From Siphonodentalium dalli (Eukaryota; Mollusca; Scaphopoda; Gadilida; Siphonodentaliidae): a stretch of 64,000 nucleotides of DNA. Shown piece after piece: positions 27,977-39,320 of the stretch. Position 1 is the stretch's first letter; each line of letters begins with the position of its first letter. The stretch is from assembly GCA_032622095.1 (NCBI GenBank), contig CP136064.1, positions 51,962,073 to 52,026,072 on the forward strand, in the 5' to 3' direction. The notes beneath the pieces are model-generated. The model was given only the letters and a program-made list of their open reading frames with translations, was not told where the DNA came from and did no database searches. The position numbers and the translations under genes were made by a program.

Positions 27977-28450
27977 AGGCAAAATATTCATATTTGTTCC
28001 AAACACCGTAAACAGAAAAACATTAAAACGCATACAGTTTCGTTCATATATACCATGACCATCGCGTAAACAGCATGTTATCATAAATACCTACTATATT
28101 TTACCTAAGCAAGAGCCTGATTGGGTTACAGAGGACAGCACAATGCTACTGGCTAATCACACACAAATGGCATAAACGCCCTGTATTAGTTCCATATCAG
28201 AAATTCACCAACAACGAATGCTCTTTATATTTACCATCATAATATAAACAAACACCAGAAAAGTAACTTTTTATTCTTTTGTTTACATAACAATGGTTAA
28301 ACATATGAGAATAACATACTGTTTATGCGATATTTCTTATTTATATACGGACAAAGTCTGTCTACATTTTGATGTTCTTTCTGTTTGTGGCGGTTTTTGA
28401 CGGGTGGAAATATTTTCACAGGATACCCACCGCCAAGGCCGACCGTACCT
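27977..28450. mobile_element. TTAA-flanked MITE family, copy A (degraded)
   Basis: Same family as 30442-30961 and 37014-37527, recognised by shared ordered phrases (TCATATTTGTTC, TAAACAAG/AGCAAGAGCC, TAATCACACACAAATG, CCATATCAG, TGTTTATGC, CACCGCCAA). It is flanked on both sides by TTAA (27973 and 28451). The left terminus has lost about 19 bases compared with the other copies, which removes most of that inverted repeat. This is the oldest-looking of the three. Confidence 0.75.
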
Positions 28451-28844
28451 TTAACGTTTCGGATACGCCCCTGAGGTAAGTGCTTCAAAATAATCCACCT
28501 ACATGTGCCACCATGACTTGTCACGTGTGCCATAATAATCCACCAAACGTATTGTGCCATCACGAATATGTATGTGTGTCATAATAAACCACCCACCTGT
28601 TATGGCATGATGGCACAGTAGACAATATAGGCAATTCAGGTGTTCAAAATTAGGAATGCATATTTCTTACTCAACCAGGACAGTAAAATTATCAAATGTG
28701 CGGTCTTTCCTTCACCATTAAAACCAATAATTGGTTTGATGGGGGGAGGGGTCAATTCCAACATCTGATAGAATAGTTCTTATATTGGCAACTTCACTTG
28801 GTTAAAGGTACTCAATCCGATAAAACTCCTCTCAATTACCATTT

Positions 28845-29205
28845 CAATGGCTTTGGGGGGGGGTCAAACATATTTGATTCGAGTCGAGGAAGTCACCCAT
28901 CAAAGCTCAGATTTGTTAGATATCGATTTTAGAAATATATTATTTTTCATTATCGGGAATTCTTTCTGGCCCAGAAGACAGTCAAAATTTAGTTATTATT
29001 ACCACTTGATTATAGAGTTATCCATCCTTGTCTGTTTGAATAGAGTCTTGGCGTAAAATCTCGAGCAGGTTACCAAATTGACGGCAGTTATTAGTACTCA
29101 TCTCGAGCAATTAACAAATTTCAAAAATCAATATCTAATAACTCTGAGCTTTGTTTGATGGGTTCCTCGACTCGAATCAAATTTGTTTTACCCCCAAAGC
29201 CAAAG
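28845..29205. repeat. Inverted repeat, arms about 90 bp
   Basis: GGCTTTGGGGG, then TTTGATTCGAGTCGAGGAA, CCCATCAAA and AGATATCGATTTT at 28847-28935 are mirrored at about 29120-29203 by ATCAATATCTAATA, TTTGATGGGTTCCTCGACTC and ACCCCCAAAGCCA. Two near-identical pieces, GTCTTTCCTTC(A/G)CCATTA, lie just outside as a direct repeat (about 28704 and 29375). The structure suggests a hairpin-forming element or two nested insertions. No gene is seen. Confidence 0.7.
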
Positions 29206-29561
29206 AAATAGTAATATAGGACCCTCTGATCGGATTGTTGTTGTTGGAATCTGTTGAGATGGGGACCCTCTTTACGGATTGAGTACATTTAAGTATTTTC
29301 AAACCTTACCTGGCTTTCTTGTCATCTTTATACGTCCGTGGCCATGGGTGCCGAGTGAAATTAACAAAATATGCGGTCTTTCCTTCGCCATTAAAACCAA
29401 TAGTTTCATGATACTACCAGTAGACTATATCTACGTGCATTTCATTGGCCAATTTCAACGCTAGCATTTAATATTTTTCTTCTCAACTGCTTGCTGTGTA
29501 CTCAGATACACGAAAGCGATGGTTCATATCTGGATATGTATAGTCAGCGAGGGGTCGAACG

Positions 29562-29564
<3 letters not shown>

Positions 29565-29621
<57 letters not shown>

Positions 29622-29695
29622 GAGAGAGGAATGAGAGAGTGTGTGAGTGAGTGAGTGAGTGAGAGAGAGAGAGAGAGAGGGGGGTGAGGGAGAGA
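29565..29695. repeat. (GA)n microsatellite
   Basis: A near-pure GA dinucleotide tract interrupted by GTGTGAGTGAGTGAG. The Ser/Leu-rich minus-strand frame across it is a by-product of the repeat. Confidence 0.95.
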
Positions 29696-29699
29696 AAGG

Positions 29700-30437
29700 G
29701 ATAAACCGAGATAGCGAGAAGTTCATGAGAAACGGGAAAACGTTATATATGGAAGTATCCAAAGTATCCTTGTATTTATATACCATCAATGTTATGTAAA
29801 AGATATAGAAATATATAATGTAAACAAATGCAAAATTATTGCGCAATTTCCGGTGTCGGATATATTCAGTGATCCAGTACAGTTTAGATAATATACTCCC
29901 AGCAAATATTCCCAGCCGACTCACTCCAGTTTCAATAGTTACACAATAGTTGATCTTTTATAACACGATATCATGGGGTGGGTCCGGCTTCTGACAAGGG
30001 AAATTTGCACTGGAAAAAAATAATTCCATCAGTTCTCACATATATCACATTGAATTTAACTTTCAATGGAGCTTTCTACACATATTAATCAGTGGGAGGA
30101 ACTTACGGTTGCTAGGAGACAAGGCGTCTACATTGAATATTTAATTATTGTCACCGTTCTGTTGATATGCAATAAAACAAGCGAGATTATACCTTCTTTA
30201 TGTCTTCAATTGTGAAATGTAGGACGATTGGCATGCACATTGAGAAACTGTGTTATAATCAATGATGAATAGCCAATATTCTTGAACAATTAGACAGTTC
30301 AGCAAATTATGATTTTAGAACTAAAAAGTTGATTAAAAGTAGGCAATTTAACACTGAAAGTATGTGCAGATATGAACTAAGAATTTCAATGCAACAAGTG
30401 ACTGGTTCAGTCTCTGATTGGAAGAAAATGTCTGCTA
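29700..30437. other. Non-coding gap
   Basis: No gene, structured repeat or RNA gene recognised. Confidence 0.55.
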
Positions 30438-30441
30438 TTAA

Positions 30442-30961
30442 GGGCACGGTGGCGTTCGTTGCAGAAATATTCATATTTGTTCAAATCGCCATCAACAGAA
30501 GGAATATTAAAATATATATAGTTTTGTTCATATGCCAAACATAATCAGCGGGGAGATAGTATATTTTCGTCAAGACGTACGATGGTGCACGTAAACAAGA
30601 GCCTGCTCGTGTTACAGAAGTGGTGCTTCTGTTTACATAACACAGCGCAATTATATTGGTTAATCACACACAAATGATATAAACGCTCTTAATTATTTCC
30701 ATATCAGGAAAACAGTAACAAATAACGCTCTTTATGTTTACCATATCCGGATCTAAGCAAAAGCCAGATACGTAACGTTTTTTTGCTTTTGTTTTACATA
30801 ACAAAGGAAACAAAATTGACAATAACATACTGTTTATGCCATATTTATGATTGGTATAAGAACAAAGTATGTCTCTATTTTACTATCCTTTCTGTTTATG
30901 GCGGATTTTGACGGAGGTGAATATTTTAACAGCATACCCACCGCCAACGCCGCCCGTATCT
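30442..30961. mobile_element. TTAA-flanked MITE family, copy B
   Basis: 520 bp between TTAA at 30438-30441 and TTAA at 30962-30965. The left end GGGCACGGTGGCGTT and the reverse complement of the right end AGATACGGGCGGCGTT form terminal inverted repeats. Aligns by eye along its full length with copy C at 37014 (long identical stretches such as GTTTTGTTCATATGCCAAAC). A TTAA target with termini starting (A/G)G fits Kolobok-type transposons better than piggyBac, whose ends start CC; this assignment is inference. No coding capacity. Confidence 0.85.
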
Positions 30962-30965
30962 TTAA

Positions 30966-31978
30966 ATATTTGATTGACAGCTGTGGAAATGTCCATTATC
31001 AATGTGATGCCAATATCCTCTACATTAATTATTATAGTGTTTTAAATGATATGAATATCGTCAGATATACATAACTCCTGTATTATTGTAAGATGCTCAC
31101 CCTCGGGTAGATATTACTACGTATGCAATTGCAGGGACCTACTCATAAAATAAAAAAAAATGCGTAATTGAACACAACTTGCTCATTTTCACATGACAAG
31201 TGCTCATCGTTGTGATAACAACTTTTGATTTCGTGATTCCTGTTTCTGATATATTTTTCAATATTCTACTCGTTATTCAACATAAACTCGCGCTAATAAG
31301 CACATAATCGACCTGTAATGTTAAATAGGTACATTATGTGATTATTTGATTCTGAAATAAGCAGATAATGGAGTCATATCCGTTATTTAGTTTTATGGTG
31401 CGGGTCAAAGTGAAAAAAAATATTAAAGAGTGTACACCTGAAAACTTTATGTCATTGTCCACACATAATCTGCTTAGAATTGCCTCATTCTGTGTCGATA
31501 ATGTGATTAAAACGCTCTCATTTTCAGATATTATCGAGTCAAAACAAGTTATATTATGAGCAGATAAGGTTCGGATTTTTCTGGAAAACAGGCTGTGTTA
31601 TTGGTTATTGGAACAGACTGCAAATGAAGAATTATATATTTAAAATGTCATGTTGTGCATACACTATGTCATCTTTGATATATTTTTTATAAGCTTTGAT
31701 TATCGAATGGAGTGATTTTATTAGGTCTATGGTCCTTTTTATAAAGCTTACATGGTTGGCATTTCATCCGCGTGTTTACTTCACAGCCTTTGACTGCCTT
31801 ACCCTGCTATTTTCATCATTTTTCATTAAAAAAAAGGAGGTGGTTCATCAAAAGCCTTGCAGCAGGCACAGAGCACATTGACAGTGTATACCACGCGGTC
31901 AGGGGTGTACCAGTGAGGCTGTCACGTGGCATAACAACCTCACCTAACACACACCCACGAGCACTCCCTGAAGTATGA
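30966..31978. other. Gap upstream of a host exon
   Basis: No recognised gene up to about 31860. From 31863 to 31975 a frame in phase with the downstream exon encodes a plausible-looking peptide (HIDSVYHAVRGVPVRLSRG), preceded by CCTTGCAG, a possible splice acceptor, but it ends in TGA at 31976-31978. Confidence 0.45.
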
Positions 31979-32018
31979 TGTGAGTTTGACTCATCTTCCA
32001 TAAACAATTCTATTTCAG

Positions 32019-32407
32019 ATGTGCTATTAGATGCATATGAAATGTTAGGTGACGGGACAGACAAAGAGGGCAATTGGAGGACTCCGTTCCGAGATATATT
32101 TTCTTGCTGGGAGACACAACTTACACCTTCCTTTAGAGAGTCCCCTGTTATAAACAGGCCACCAGAATGTATCAACAGAAGCACAAGTACAGCATCACAT
32201 TTCGAAGAACTAGAAGAAACCGAGATTAATAAATTCCGAGCAGCTGAGCACACGGTCGAACTTTGTCAACTCCTCAATAAGACTACTGGTACCGGCTTTA
32301 GAAAATTCAGCGCTACCACATGGAGATACCCAAGTAGCACGAGCCGTTCTGGGAGCCGAAATGGAAGCACTTCTTCACTTCAAGCCGGATATATAAGTAG
32401 TGCTAAG
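32019..32407 (+). CDS. Host gene, internal exon (function unknown)
   Basis: The frame GTG CTA TTA GAT... runs 129 codons from 32021 to AAG at 32407, followed by GTATAC, an acceptable splice donor. TATTTCAG ends at 32018 as a possible acceptor, although the frame stays open back to 31979, so the exon may start earlier. The end phase (0) matches the start phase of the exon at 37611, giving one continuous reading frame. The peptide is polar, rich in Ser, Thr and Glu, with a short acidic helix-like segment (HFEELEETEINKF) and a Ser/Arg-rich end. It has no domain that I recognise and is probably disordered. Confidence 0.5.
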
Positions 32408-33393
32408 GTATACATGTACTCTATTGTACTACTATATATCACAGAAAGGGGGTCTGAAATAGGTCATGAGTTGTGGATCATGCAACACTCATTTTATTTG
32501 TTCTTGTGGTCTTACTTAATATCAGGTCTCAAAATAGATCATTTCATGAACCTCTAATATGGTTATGTCCGTAGAGATCATACTCCAAGAGCTAAAAAAC
32601 TGGGAACTTTTTTGATGTTCTGACAGGGAAGATTTATAACTTTGACAAAAACAGAGCTGGTAATATATTTCTTAATAATGTCCAAGGTCCCAGCTAGAGA
32701 TTGCATGATTTAAGTCACTTTGCTTTGCGTCGCTTACAATAGTGGAATTACGGGTAATCAATTCAATGTTTATTGCGATGTTTGCTCACACAAATAATGC
32801 CATCTTGAGCTGGTAGCTCAAAATATATACAGTGACATCTATTATAAAGGAACAAGTATTATCAATGAGATATATTCTCTGCGTTGTTGTTCAATGTAAT
32901 AAGGTCAGAACAGGTCGGAATTTTCTAAAAGTTCCCATGCAGGTTTTGAACGGGGTTGAATATGATCTCTGCAGACGTTGCAACAGTCGAGGTTCATGAT
33001 ACGATCCAGTCTCAAGATATATAGAGCTGCTAATTCATTGCTTTTTGGAAATAGGTCGAAAATACCTGATCTACCAATTCAAATGCACGGGCATTGTGAA
33101 CCTTGACTAGACTTGCCAAACTCAGACATTTAGAAAGTGACGCGCTCTTTATGGATACCATATCGGGAACCACTAACAAGGAATGCTCTTTATTGTTTCG
33201 TATAAAGGAATCTGCGTTAAAAGGTTAGCAGCGTCAAAGATTGGAGTGTACGATTTTTTACCGATTAGTGAGCACTTAGAAGCCACAACTGCCGCGTATC
33301 ATGGCGGATTATAGTTTTGCATCTCTTGTCATATACTCTCTCGCATTTCTGTCATTGTCCCCCGACGTTCTGAAGGAAAAGGGGGGGGGGCTA

Positions 33394-33680
33394 TAGAAAC
33401 GGGCTCCGTTCGTTCGTTCGTCCGTCCGTCACACCTTTGAGTACCTTCATGGTGTAATCATCTCCTCCTACAGATTTCATCCCAGAGATTTGAAACTTCA
33501 GAATATTGTTGCCCATATATTGAAGATGTGCAACATGTATATAGATGACGGAAAAATTAATTTTTGACGGAGTTATTAACCATTTTCAGTATGAGGGTAC
33601 CTTCATGGTGTAATCAACTCATCCTACAGTTTTGATCGTAGATATTTGAAACTCTTTTTTTTACGGAGTTATCAACCCAT
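33394..33680. repeat. Dispersed repeat with (TTCG)n/(TCCG)n head
   Basis: GTTCGTTCGTTCGTCCGTCCG is followed by two diverged copies of ACCTTCATGGTGTAATCA...CTCCTACAG...GATTTGAAACT (about 33443-33500 and 33599-33655). Similar (TCCG)n-headed segments occur at 36017 and 61184, each followed by unrelated text, so this is a family of dispersed repeats with a simple-sequence end. Confidence 0.6.
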
Positions 33681-33944
33681 TTCGACTTAGAACATTTCAA
33701 CATTTGTTTTAATTTCTTTATCAAAGCGGCATCGATTGCCACGTTGTCGGGAGACACTGTGGTCGGCTGACCTTTTATATAGTTTAGTAATACAACTTGT
33801 GGTTGCACTGTAAATAAATAATAGAGAACTCGAACACAATGTGGACATTTAAAGCTATCATAATCTTCATAACCATTCTTTACTGTGTGTGTTCCCCCGT
33901 TCAGTAATAGAACTATACATTGGGATGTTATATTATCGGGTAGG

Positions 33945-35226
33945 GTTCTCTATTCCGAAGGTTCATTATTCCGAAGGTTCGCTATTCCGAAAGTTCATTA
34001 TTCCGAGGGTTCCCTATTCCGAAGGTTCACCATTCCGAAGGTTCACTATTCCGAAGGTTCGCTATTCCGAAGATTTTCTATTCATGGGCGTATTTGAGCA
34101 GAAATGTCATCAAAATTTGCACACCCTCCACAAAAACCACACGAGGAATGAAAAATACTATTACGCTAGTATTGACATATAGTAGGGCCTACATTTATAA
34201 ACCCCATTCTGATTCCCAAATTGTCCCAGATGTCCGTTATTAGCAAGAACAAAGTGTCAGTTTATCGTTTATTATGCAAAGTTGAAAACACGATGACTGC
34301 ATGACTGAAATAAACTACATGTGAGAGATACAGTCTGTCCGAATTGACAATCTGTATCTGAAAGAAAAATCAACCGCCTGATCACATATATAAAATATAT
34401 GCCATATTATTTACTATTTGAAATAGGAAGCTCTCTGACATTGTATTTTCAACTTATCTGGTATAATAAACCAGTATAATAGACATGTTGTTTATTTTTA
34501 GTTACCAACGTGTTTTGTGCTGAAGTTTCATCTGGTTTTGTTGCGCAAAGTGTTTTATTTTCAATGGAGGGGGAATAACTATATTTTAAAGATAGTTACC
34601 TCCCTTCCATTGAAAATATATTTTTAGTTTGAATTCTGTTGCATTCTGGGAGCCATAACGGGGGGATCTTTTTATGATTTCAGCTGTTTTCTATTTCTCT
34701 ATGGGCATCTTCTGAGACACAAACGTTTCAAATGGTGATGAATAATAGTATTTTAATCATATTTTATGACATAAATTGTTATTAAAACCATATATCAAGG
34801 CACTATAAAACAATAATCGGTGACTTGAAAATTAAGTGGGCCTTTAACATCAATACAAAGTCACAATTGCAGTTAGGTTCATCTCATACCCGTCTATTCA
34901 TCGATATTCTGCTACGCAGTATGTTCTAGCCTCCAGTAATCATTAAGTGTTATAGCCTCAGTTATAATCCGCCTATAGATGGCATATTCTTGCCTCTAAC
35001 GTCAGAAGTAATGGCATTAAATCTGAAGAAAACCCACGAAAACAACACAATATCACATTTATTGTTTTAATATTTTAAGTTATTTTCTTCATAAAAAGAG
35101 TCTTCGTGATAATGAACCCTCTCAATACTTTAGAATATAGAATTAACCTTAAAATAACAAAATCTTCGTAATAGCGAACCTTCGGAATAGAGAACCTTCG
35201 GAATAGCAAACCTTCGGAATAGAGAC
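33945..35226. mobile_element. Foldback-like element with 16-bp subrepeat ends
   Basis: The left arm (33945-34080) is about eight tandem units of a 16-bp repeat, ATTCCGAAGGTTCACT and variants. The right arm (about 35163-35226) holds three to four units of the same repeat in reverse complement (CCTTCGGAATAG). The outer ends match as inverted repeats: GGTTCTCTATTCCGAAGG on the left against CCTTCGGAATAGAGACA on the right. Terminal inverted repeats built of short tandem subrepeats are the hallmark of foldback elements. The 1.1-kb centre has no coding potential that I recognise. The alternative is two independent minisatellites of opposite orientation. Confidence 0.6.
34553..34624. repeat. Imperfect hairpin, arms about 30 bp
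   Basis: TATTTTCAATGGAGGGGG and TCCCTTCCATTGAAAATA pair around AATAACTATATTTTAAAGATAGTTA, itself partly self-complementary. It lies inside the foldback-like element. Confidence 0.65.
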
Positions 35227-36429
35227 ATGTCCCCTATATTAGCATATGGAAATATGAGCAGATACCAGATAATACAACTGCTGAAGGATTCATGTTCATG
35301 CGTGCATGGGATAAGGCATAATGTTGAACTCATTACCTGAATATGTCCTAAGGGAACTACTATTCAATGGTAATTTAGTACATAAAGTGTTACAGCCATT
35401 TAATATTTTCGTTTTGTCCTATTTTGGGATGAATATTTAAGTAAGGGAGTTGTATATATGGTGCGGAAAGACGTTTTTATGTCTTCGTGTGTATCACCTC
35501 GTTCAGTCGATCACCACGCTACGATGATCTGAACATTGATATTTCATGCATCCGAACAAGTCTATAATATGTCTTTTACTTTTGACGTAGTTCCAAAAAG
35601 CTGTTGGATTCTTCTTACAGTATATAAATATTCCTTTTTTGCTTCTTTTACTTTTTCTGTTTAATATATCTCTGCTTCTCTGTGCTTCTCTGTGCTTCTC
35701 TTATAAAATTTATAATAACCATTATAAGTCCTCTTGAATTGTGTGCTTTCCTTTTAATTTTTATGTAATCTATTATTTCTTACGTGATGACAGTGGTCAG
35801 ACCAGCGTAGCGAGGAAACTGAATTTTATCTGACAGTTTTGAGTGCTTCATCACGAAACAATAAAGAGCGTTAATTGATGAACTGTTCCTGTATGGTACA
35901 AATACATAGCGTTTATCTCACTTCTGTGTGGATAACTGGAAACGTCTGATTTTGTATGACTGCATGTTGTCTTTATACGGCCGTTTTTTTTAATCGGGAC
36001 GTAATTGTTTATTGGTCTGGCCGTCCGTCCGTCCGTTCGTCCGTCCGTTCACTGTCAGTTCCCGGATGATAACTTTAGATATATATATATAGTTTCAACT
36101 GAATAATATGACATTTTGTAATTGCGTTTACTAATTGTAGCCCGAAGTACAGGTCAAGTTCGAACTTGGGTTCCGATCGCCAATTTTCACCAGAGTTATG
36201 GTCCTTTGTTTGAATTACCACGGACGTATTTTGCCACGCCCTACCGATGCACTTCCGAAGTTTTGTTTTAAAGTATGGGCCAAATATAAACTATATATTG
36301 GTACTTCGTATTGGTCGCTAGTGGGTGTTTTTACTCCAGTGCAAAGGTAAAATTGGTATAAATTTCAAATATAAATCCAATAACTCGTAGCTTTATATTT
36401 AATGAGTGACTTCCTCGACTAGAAGTCAC

Positions 36430-36615
36430 ACATTTAGAGGCCGAATAAATAGAACGAATAAATGGGTTTCGAATATAATGAATAAATAGTAATTTATGGG
36501 GTCCGAATCGAACGAATAAAAAGTTATATATGGGTCGAATCGAAGACATAAATAGTTATGAGGTTAAAATTGAACGAATAAATAGTTATTTATGGCTTTA
36601 GAATCGAGCGAGAAG
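36430..36615. repeat. Diverged tandem repeat, period about 40 bp
   Basis: Four to five loose copies of GAATCGAACGAATAAATAGT followed by TAT and ATGGG. The minus-strand frame through it is repeat-derived. Confidence 0.6.
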
Positions 36616-36756
36616 TTTTTAATTGCACACTCAGTGTATTAACTCAATATACTGTTATGTACCAAATATAGAGTTATATACAACAACAACAAAAACTATT
36701 TACAGGGTGTGTCTGTGTATATATAATTACATTTTGCTATCGAATTTGTGCGTATA

Positions 36757-36962
36757 ATCATCGCCGTCGTCATCATCGCTGTCGTTTTTGGCGATGTCGT
36801 CATCGTCGTCATCGTCGTCGCTGTACTAAGTTGTCATGATTATCGTTGTCATCATTATCATCGCCGTCATCATCGTCACAATCACCCTCATCATAGTCTT
36901 CGTCGTCATCGTTATGTCTGTTGTCATTACCGTCACAATATTCATCTTCGTCGCCTTCCGAA
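36757..36962. repeat. CGT/CAT trinucleotide-rich tract
   Basis: An impure (TCG/TCA)n tract made of CATCGTCGTCATCG-like blocks. It gives an Asp-rich frame on the minus strand and a Val/His-rich one on the plus strand, neither with coding support. Confidence 0.85.
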
Positions 36963-37013
36963 GTGTTAGATACTAATTGTGATAGTAACACCAGTCCTGT
37001 CGTACTCCTTTAA

Positions 37014-37527
37014 AGGCACGGGCGGCGTTCGTTGCAGAAATATTTATATTTGCTCAAATCGCCATCAACAGAAGGAACACCAAAATATATAGTTTTGTTC
37101 ATATGCCAAACATAATCAGCGCGTAAATAGTATATTGTCGCAAAGACGTACGATTCGTGTACGTAAACAAGAGACTACTCGTGTTACAGTAGTTGTGCTT
37201 CTGTTTACATAACAGCGCAATTCTATTGGTTAATCACACAAAAATGATATAAACGCTCTTTATTATTTCCATATCAGGAAAACAGTAACAAATAACGCTC
37301 TTTATGTTTACCATATCCGGGTCTAAACAAAAGCCAGGAAACGTAACGTGTTTTGCTTTTGTTTACATAACAAAGGGGGGGGAATTGACAATAACATTCT
37401 CTTTATGCCATATTTCTGATTGGCATAAGAACAAAGTCTGTCTATCTTACTATTCCTTCTGTTTATGGTGTTTTTTTACGGAGGTGAATATTTTAACACC
37501 ACACCACCGCCAACACCGCCCGTATCT
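37014..37527. mobile_element. TTAA-flanked MITE family, copy C
   Basis: 514 bp with TTAA at 37010-37013 and 37528-37531. Left end AGGCACGGGCGGCGTT; reverse-complemented right end AGATACGGGCGGTGTT. It contains two copies of the ACGCTCTTTAT motif (37255, 37297). It sits in the predicted host intron, ending about 80 bp upstream of the last exon. Confidence 0.87.
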
Positions 37528-37610
37528 TTAAAGTTGTGAACATGTGAGGTGTGACGTACACGTACTGGCAAAACCAATATGACCACCTATAGCTTATATA
37601 TTATTTACAG

Positions 37611-38228
37611 GGCATCCCACAATTGTCTTCTGGATCATCGACGGGAGTGAAACCACAATTGAACAGTCTTAAGAAAATATTCACCAAATCTGAGAGAAAC
37701 GTGAAAGCTGCACTAATGTTTCAGAAAAATATCAAAGCCGCAATGAAACTGAATAGACCAAAGCAGCCATTAACAGAAATCAGCTACAAAACAGATCCGA
37801 ACTTAAAGCCACCAATAGAAACCCACAGCTCAACGGGCGTGTACCAAATAGACGTTAAACGCACGAAGAAGTTACCTTGGTCGACAGGAAATGACGTTAT
37901 TCCGAGAGCGAATGAACAAAGTGTTAAACTGACAAAGACGTTGCTTCCTTCGACAGCGAATGACACTTTGCTGAGAGATAAAGAACAAATTGGGAACATT
38001 CAGAAACGTAGTTCTGATGTGAAAACGTGTTATGAGCTTCACACAGGGAACTCAGAACTCTTGGATGGTGTTTCAACCCCACATAAATATACCCTACACC
38101 CGAAAGACACACGTGATGTGCCATCTTATGCACAAATGGGCGCAAATGACAAGAGGCGACTTTATAAGAAGAGACTCAGTATACCGGACATACAACGACA
38201 AAGCACTCTGCCTAATATCATAAAGTAG
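37611..38228 (+). CDS. Host gene, last exon (function unknown)
   Basis: Starts after TATTATTTACAG, a good 3' splice site, and reads 205 codons to TAG at 38226-38228. The frame continues in phase 0 from the exon ending at 32407. There is no ATG near its start, which supports internal or terminal exon status. The peptide is basic and polar with repeated K-x-x-K and T-K patterns and ends SIPDIQRQSTLPNIIK. No domain is recognised; it is likely disordered. An ATTAAA follows 10 bases after the stop and could serve for polyadenylation. Its last part is duplicated directly downstream. Confidence 0.55.
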   Translation, partial: GIPQLSSGSSTGVKPQLNSLKKIFTKSERNVKAALMFQKNIKAAMKLNRPKQPLTEISYKTDPNLKPPIETHSSTGVYQIDVKRTKKLPWSTGNDVIPRANEQSVKLTKTLLPSTANDTLLRDKEQIGNIQKRSSDVKTCYELHTGNSELLDGVSTPHKYTLHPKDTRDVPSYAQMGANDKRRLYKKRLSIPDIQRQSTLPNIIK

Positions 38229-38549
38229 TTACGATTAAAGTTTTGAAATGATTATATTGAACAACTCATTTCGCAAGCACATCCATGTCGATAAAATAAT
38301 TCACTATATCGTCATCAACACCCTACACCCGAAAGACACACGTGATGTGCCATCTTATGCACAAATGGGCGCAAATGACAAGAGGAGACTTTATAAGAAG
38401 AGACTCAGTATACCGGACATACAACGACAAAGCACTCTGCCTAATATCATAAAGTAGTTGCGATTAAAGTTTTGAAATGATTATATTGAACAACTCATTT
38501 CGCAAGCACATCCATGTCGATAAAATAATTCACTATATCGTCATCAACA
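38091..38549. repeat. Recent 229-bp tandem duplication of the gene 3' end
   Basis: The segment starting ACCCTACACCCGAAAGAC at 38091 is repeated at 38320 with only two differences seen (GAGGCGAC/GAGGAGAC and GTAGTTACG/GTAGTTGCG). Each copy carries the last 46 codons of the exon, its stop, and the 3' flank to CGTCATCAACA. The second copy has no splice acceptor of its own. The near-identity means it is young. Confidence 0.93.
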
Positions 38550-38803
38550 TTTTAAGTCAAACTATAAATCGTATCCCCACCCCCAGAAGACCGATAGAAA
38601 ATAGTTAAGAAGGCGCTCCATTCGTGAATTTCAAAAATACCTCAATGTCAAAACTATCAATTTGAAGGAAAAAAATCATTATTCCTTATAACCAATGTAT
38701 GCTATAGTACTAGAATTTCCAACTAGCATCTCAAGATTTTCCAAATATTATAAACATAAAACCTAACACTCTTAGACATGGTGTTATGGATTATTGAGTC
38801 CAA

Positions 38804-39320
38804 AGTATGACCGAACGCCATCCAAAGTATGACCAGACGCCATCCAAAGTATGACCAAAAGCCATCCAAAGTAAGACCGAACGCCATCCAAAGTATGACC
38901 GAACGCCATCCAACGTATGACCGAACGCCATCCAAAGTATGACCGAACGCCATCCAAAGTAAAACCGAACGCCATCCAAAGTATGACCGAACGCCATCCA
39001 AAGTATGACCGAACGCCATCCAAAGTATGACCGAACGCCATCCAAAGTATGACCGAACGCCATCCAAAGTATGACCGAACGCCATCCAAAGTATGACCGA
39101 ACGCCATCCAAAGTATGACCGAACGCCATCCAAAGTATGACCGAACGCCATCCAATGTATGACCGAACGCCATCCAAAGTATGACCGAACGCCATCCAAA
39201 GTATGACCGAACGCCATCCAATGTATGACCGAACGCCATCCAAAGTATGACAGAACGCCATCCAAAGTATGACCGAACGCCATCCAAAGTATGACCGAAC
39301 GCCATCCAAAGTATGACCGT
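38804..39320. repeat. 22-bp minisatellite, about 23 copies
   Basis: Unit ATGACCGAACGCCATCCAAAGT with scattered single-base variants. All three minus-strand frames are open across it because the unit lacks stops in any frame and 22 is not a multiple of 3, so each frame cycles through the same 22-residue peptide. No gene is implied. Confidence 0.96.

Larger units (their letters stand above)
32408..37610 (+). other. Predicted 5.2-kb intron of the host gene
   Basis: Bounded by AAG|GTATAC at 32407/32408 and TTATTTACAG|GGC at 37610/37611. It holds a foldback-like element, a TTAA MITE ending about 80 bp before the acceptor, a CGT/CAT simple repeat and (TCCG)n-containing dispersed repeats (33394-33450 and 36017-36053). 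No other coding sequence is recognised in it. Confidence 0.45.

Noticed and set aside
29544-29924. Ser/Leu-rich 126-residue frame
   Set aside because: Product of the GA microsatellite.
31980-32018. 39-bp intron GTGAGT...TTTCAG
   Set aside because: Too short for an animal intron, and splicing would keep the upstream stop.
31816-32253. 145-residue minus-strand frame opposite the host exon
   Set aside because: Antisense shadow of the plus-strand exon, which has better splice signals and continues in frame to 37611.
36748-36991. Val/His-rich and Asp-rich frames
   Set aside because: Product of the CGT/CAT simple repeat.
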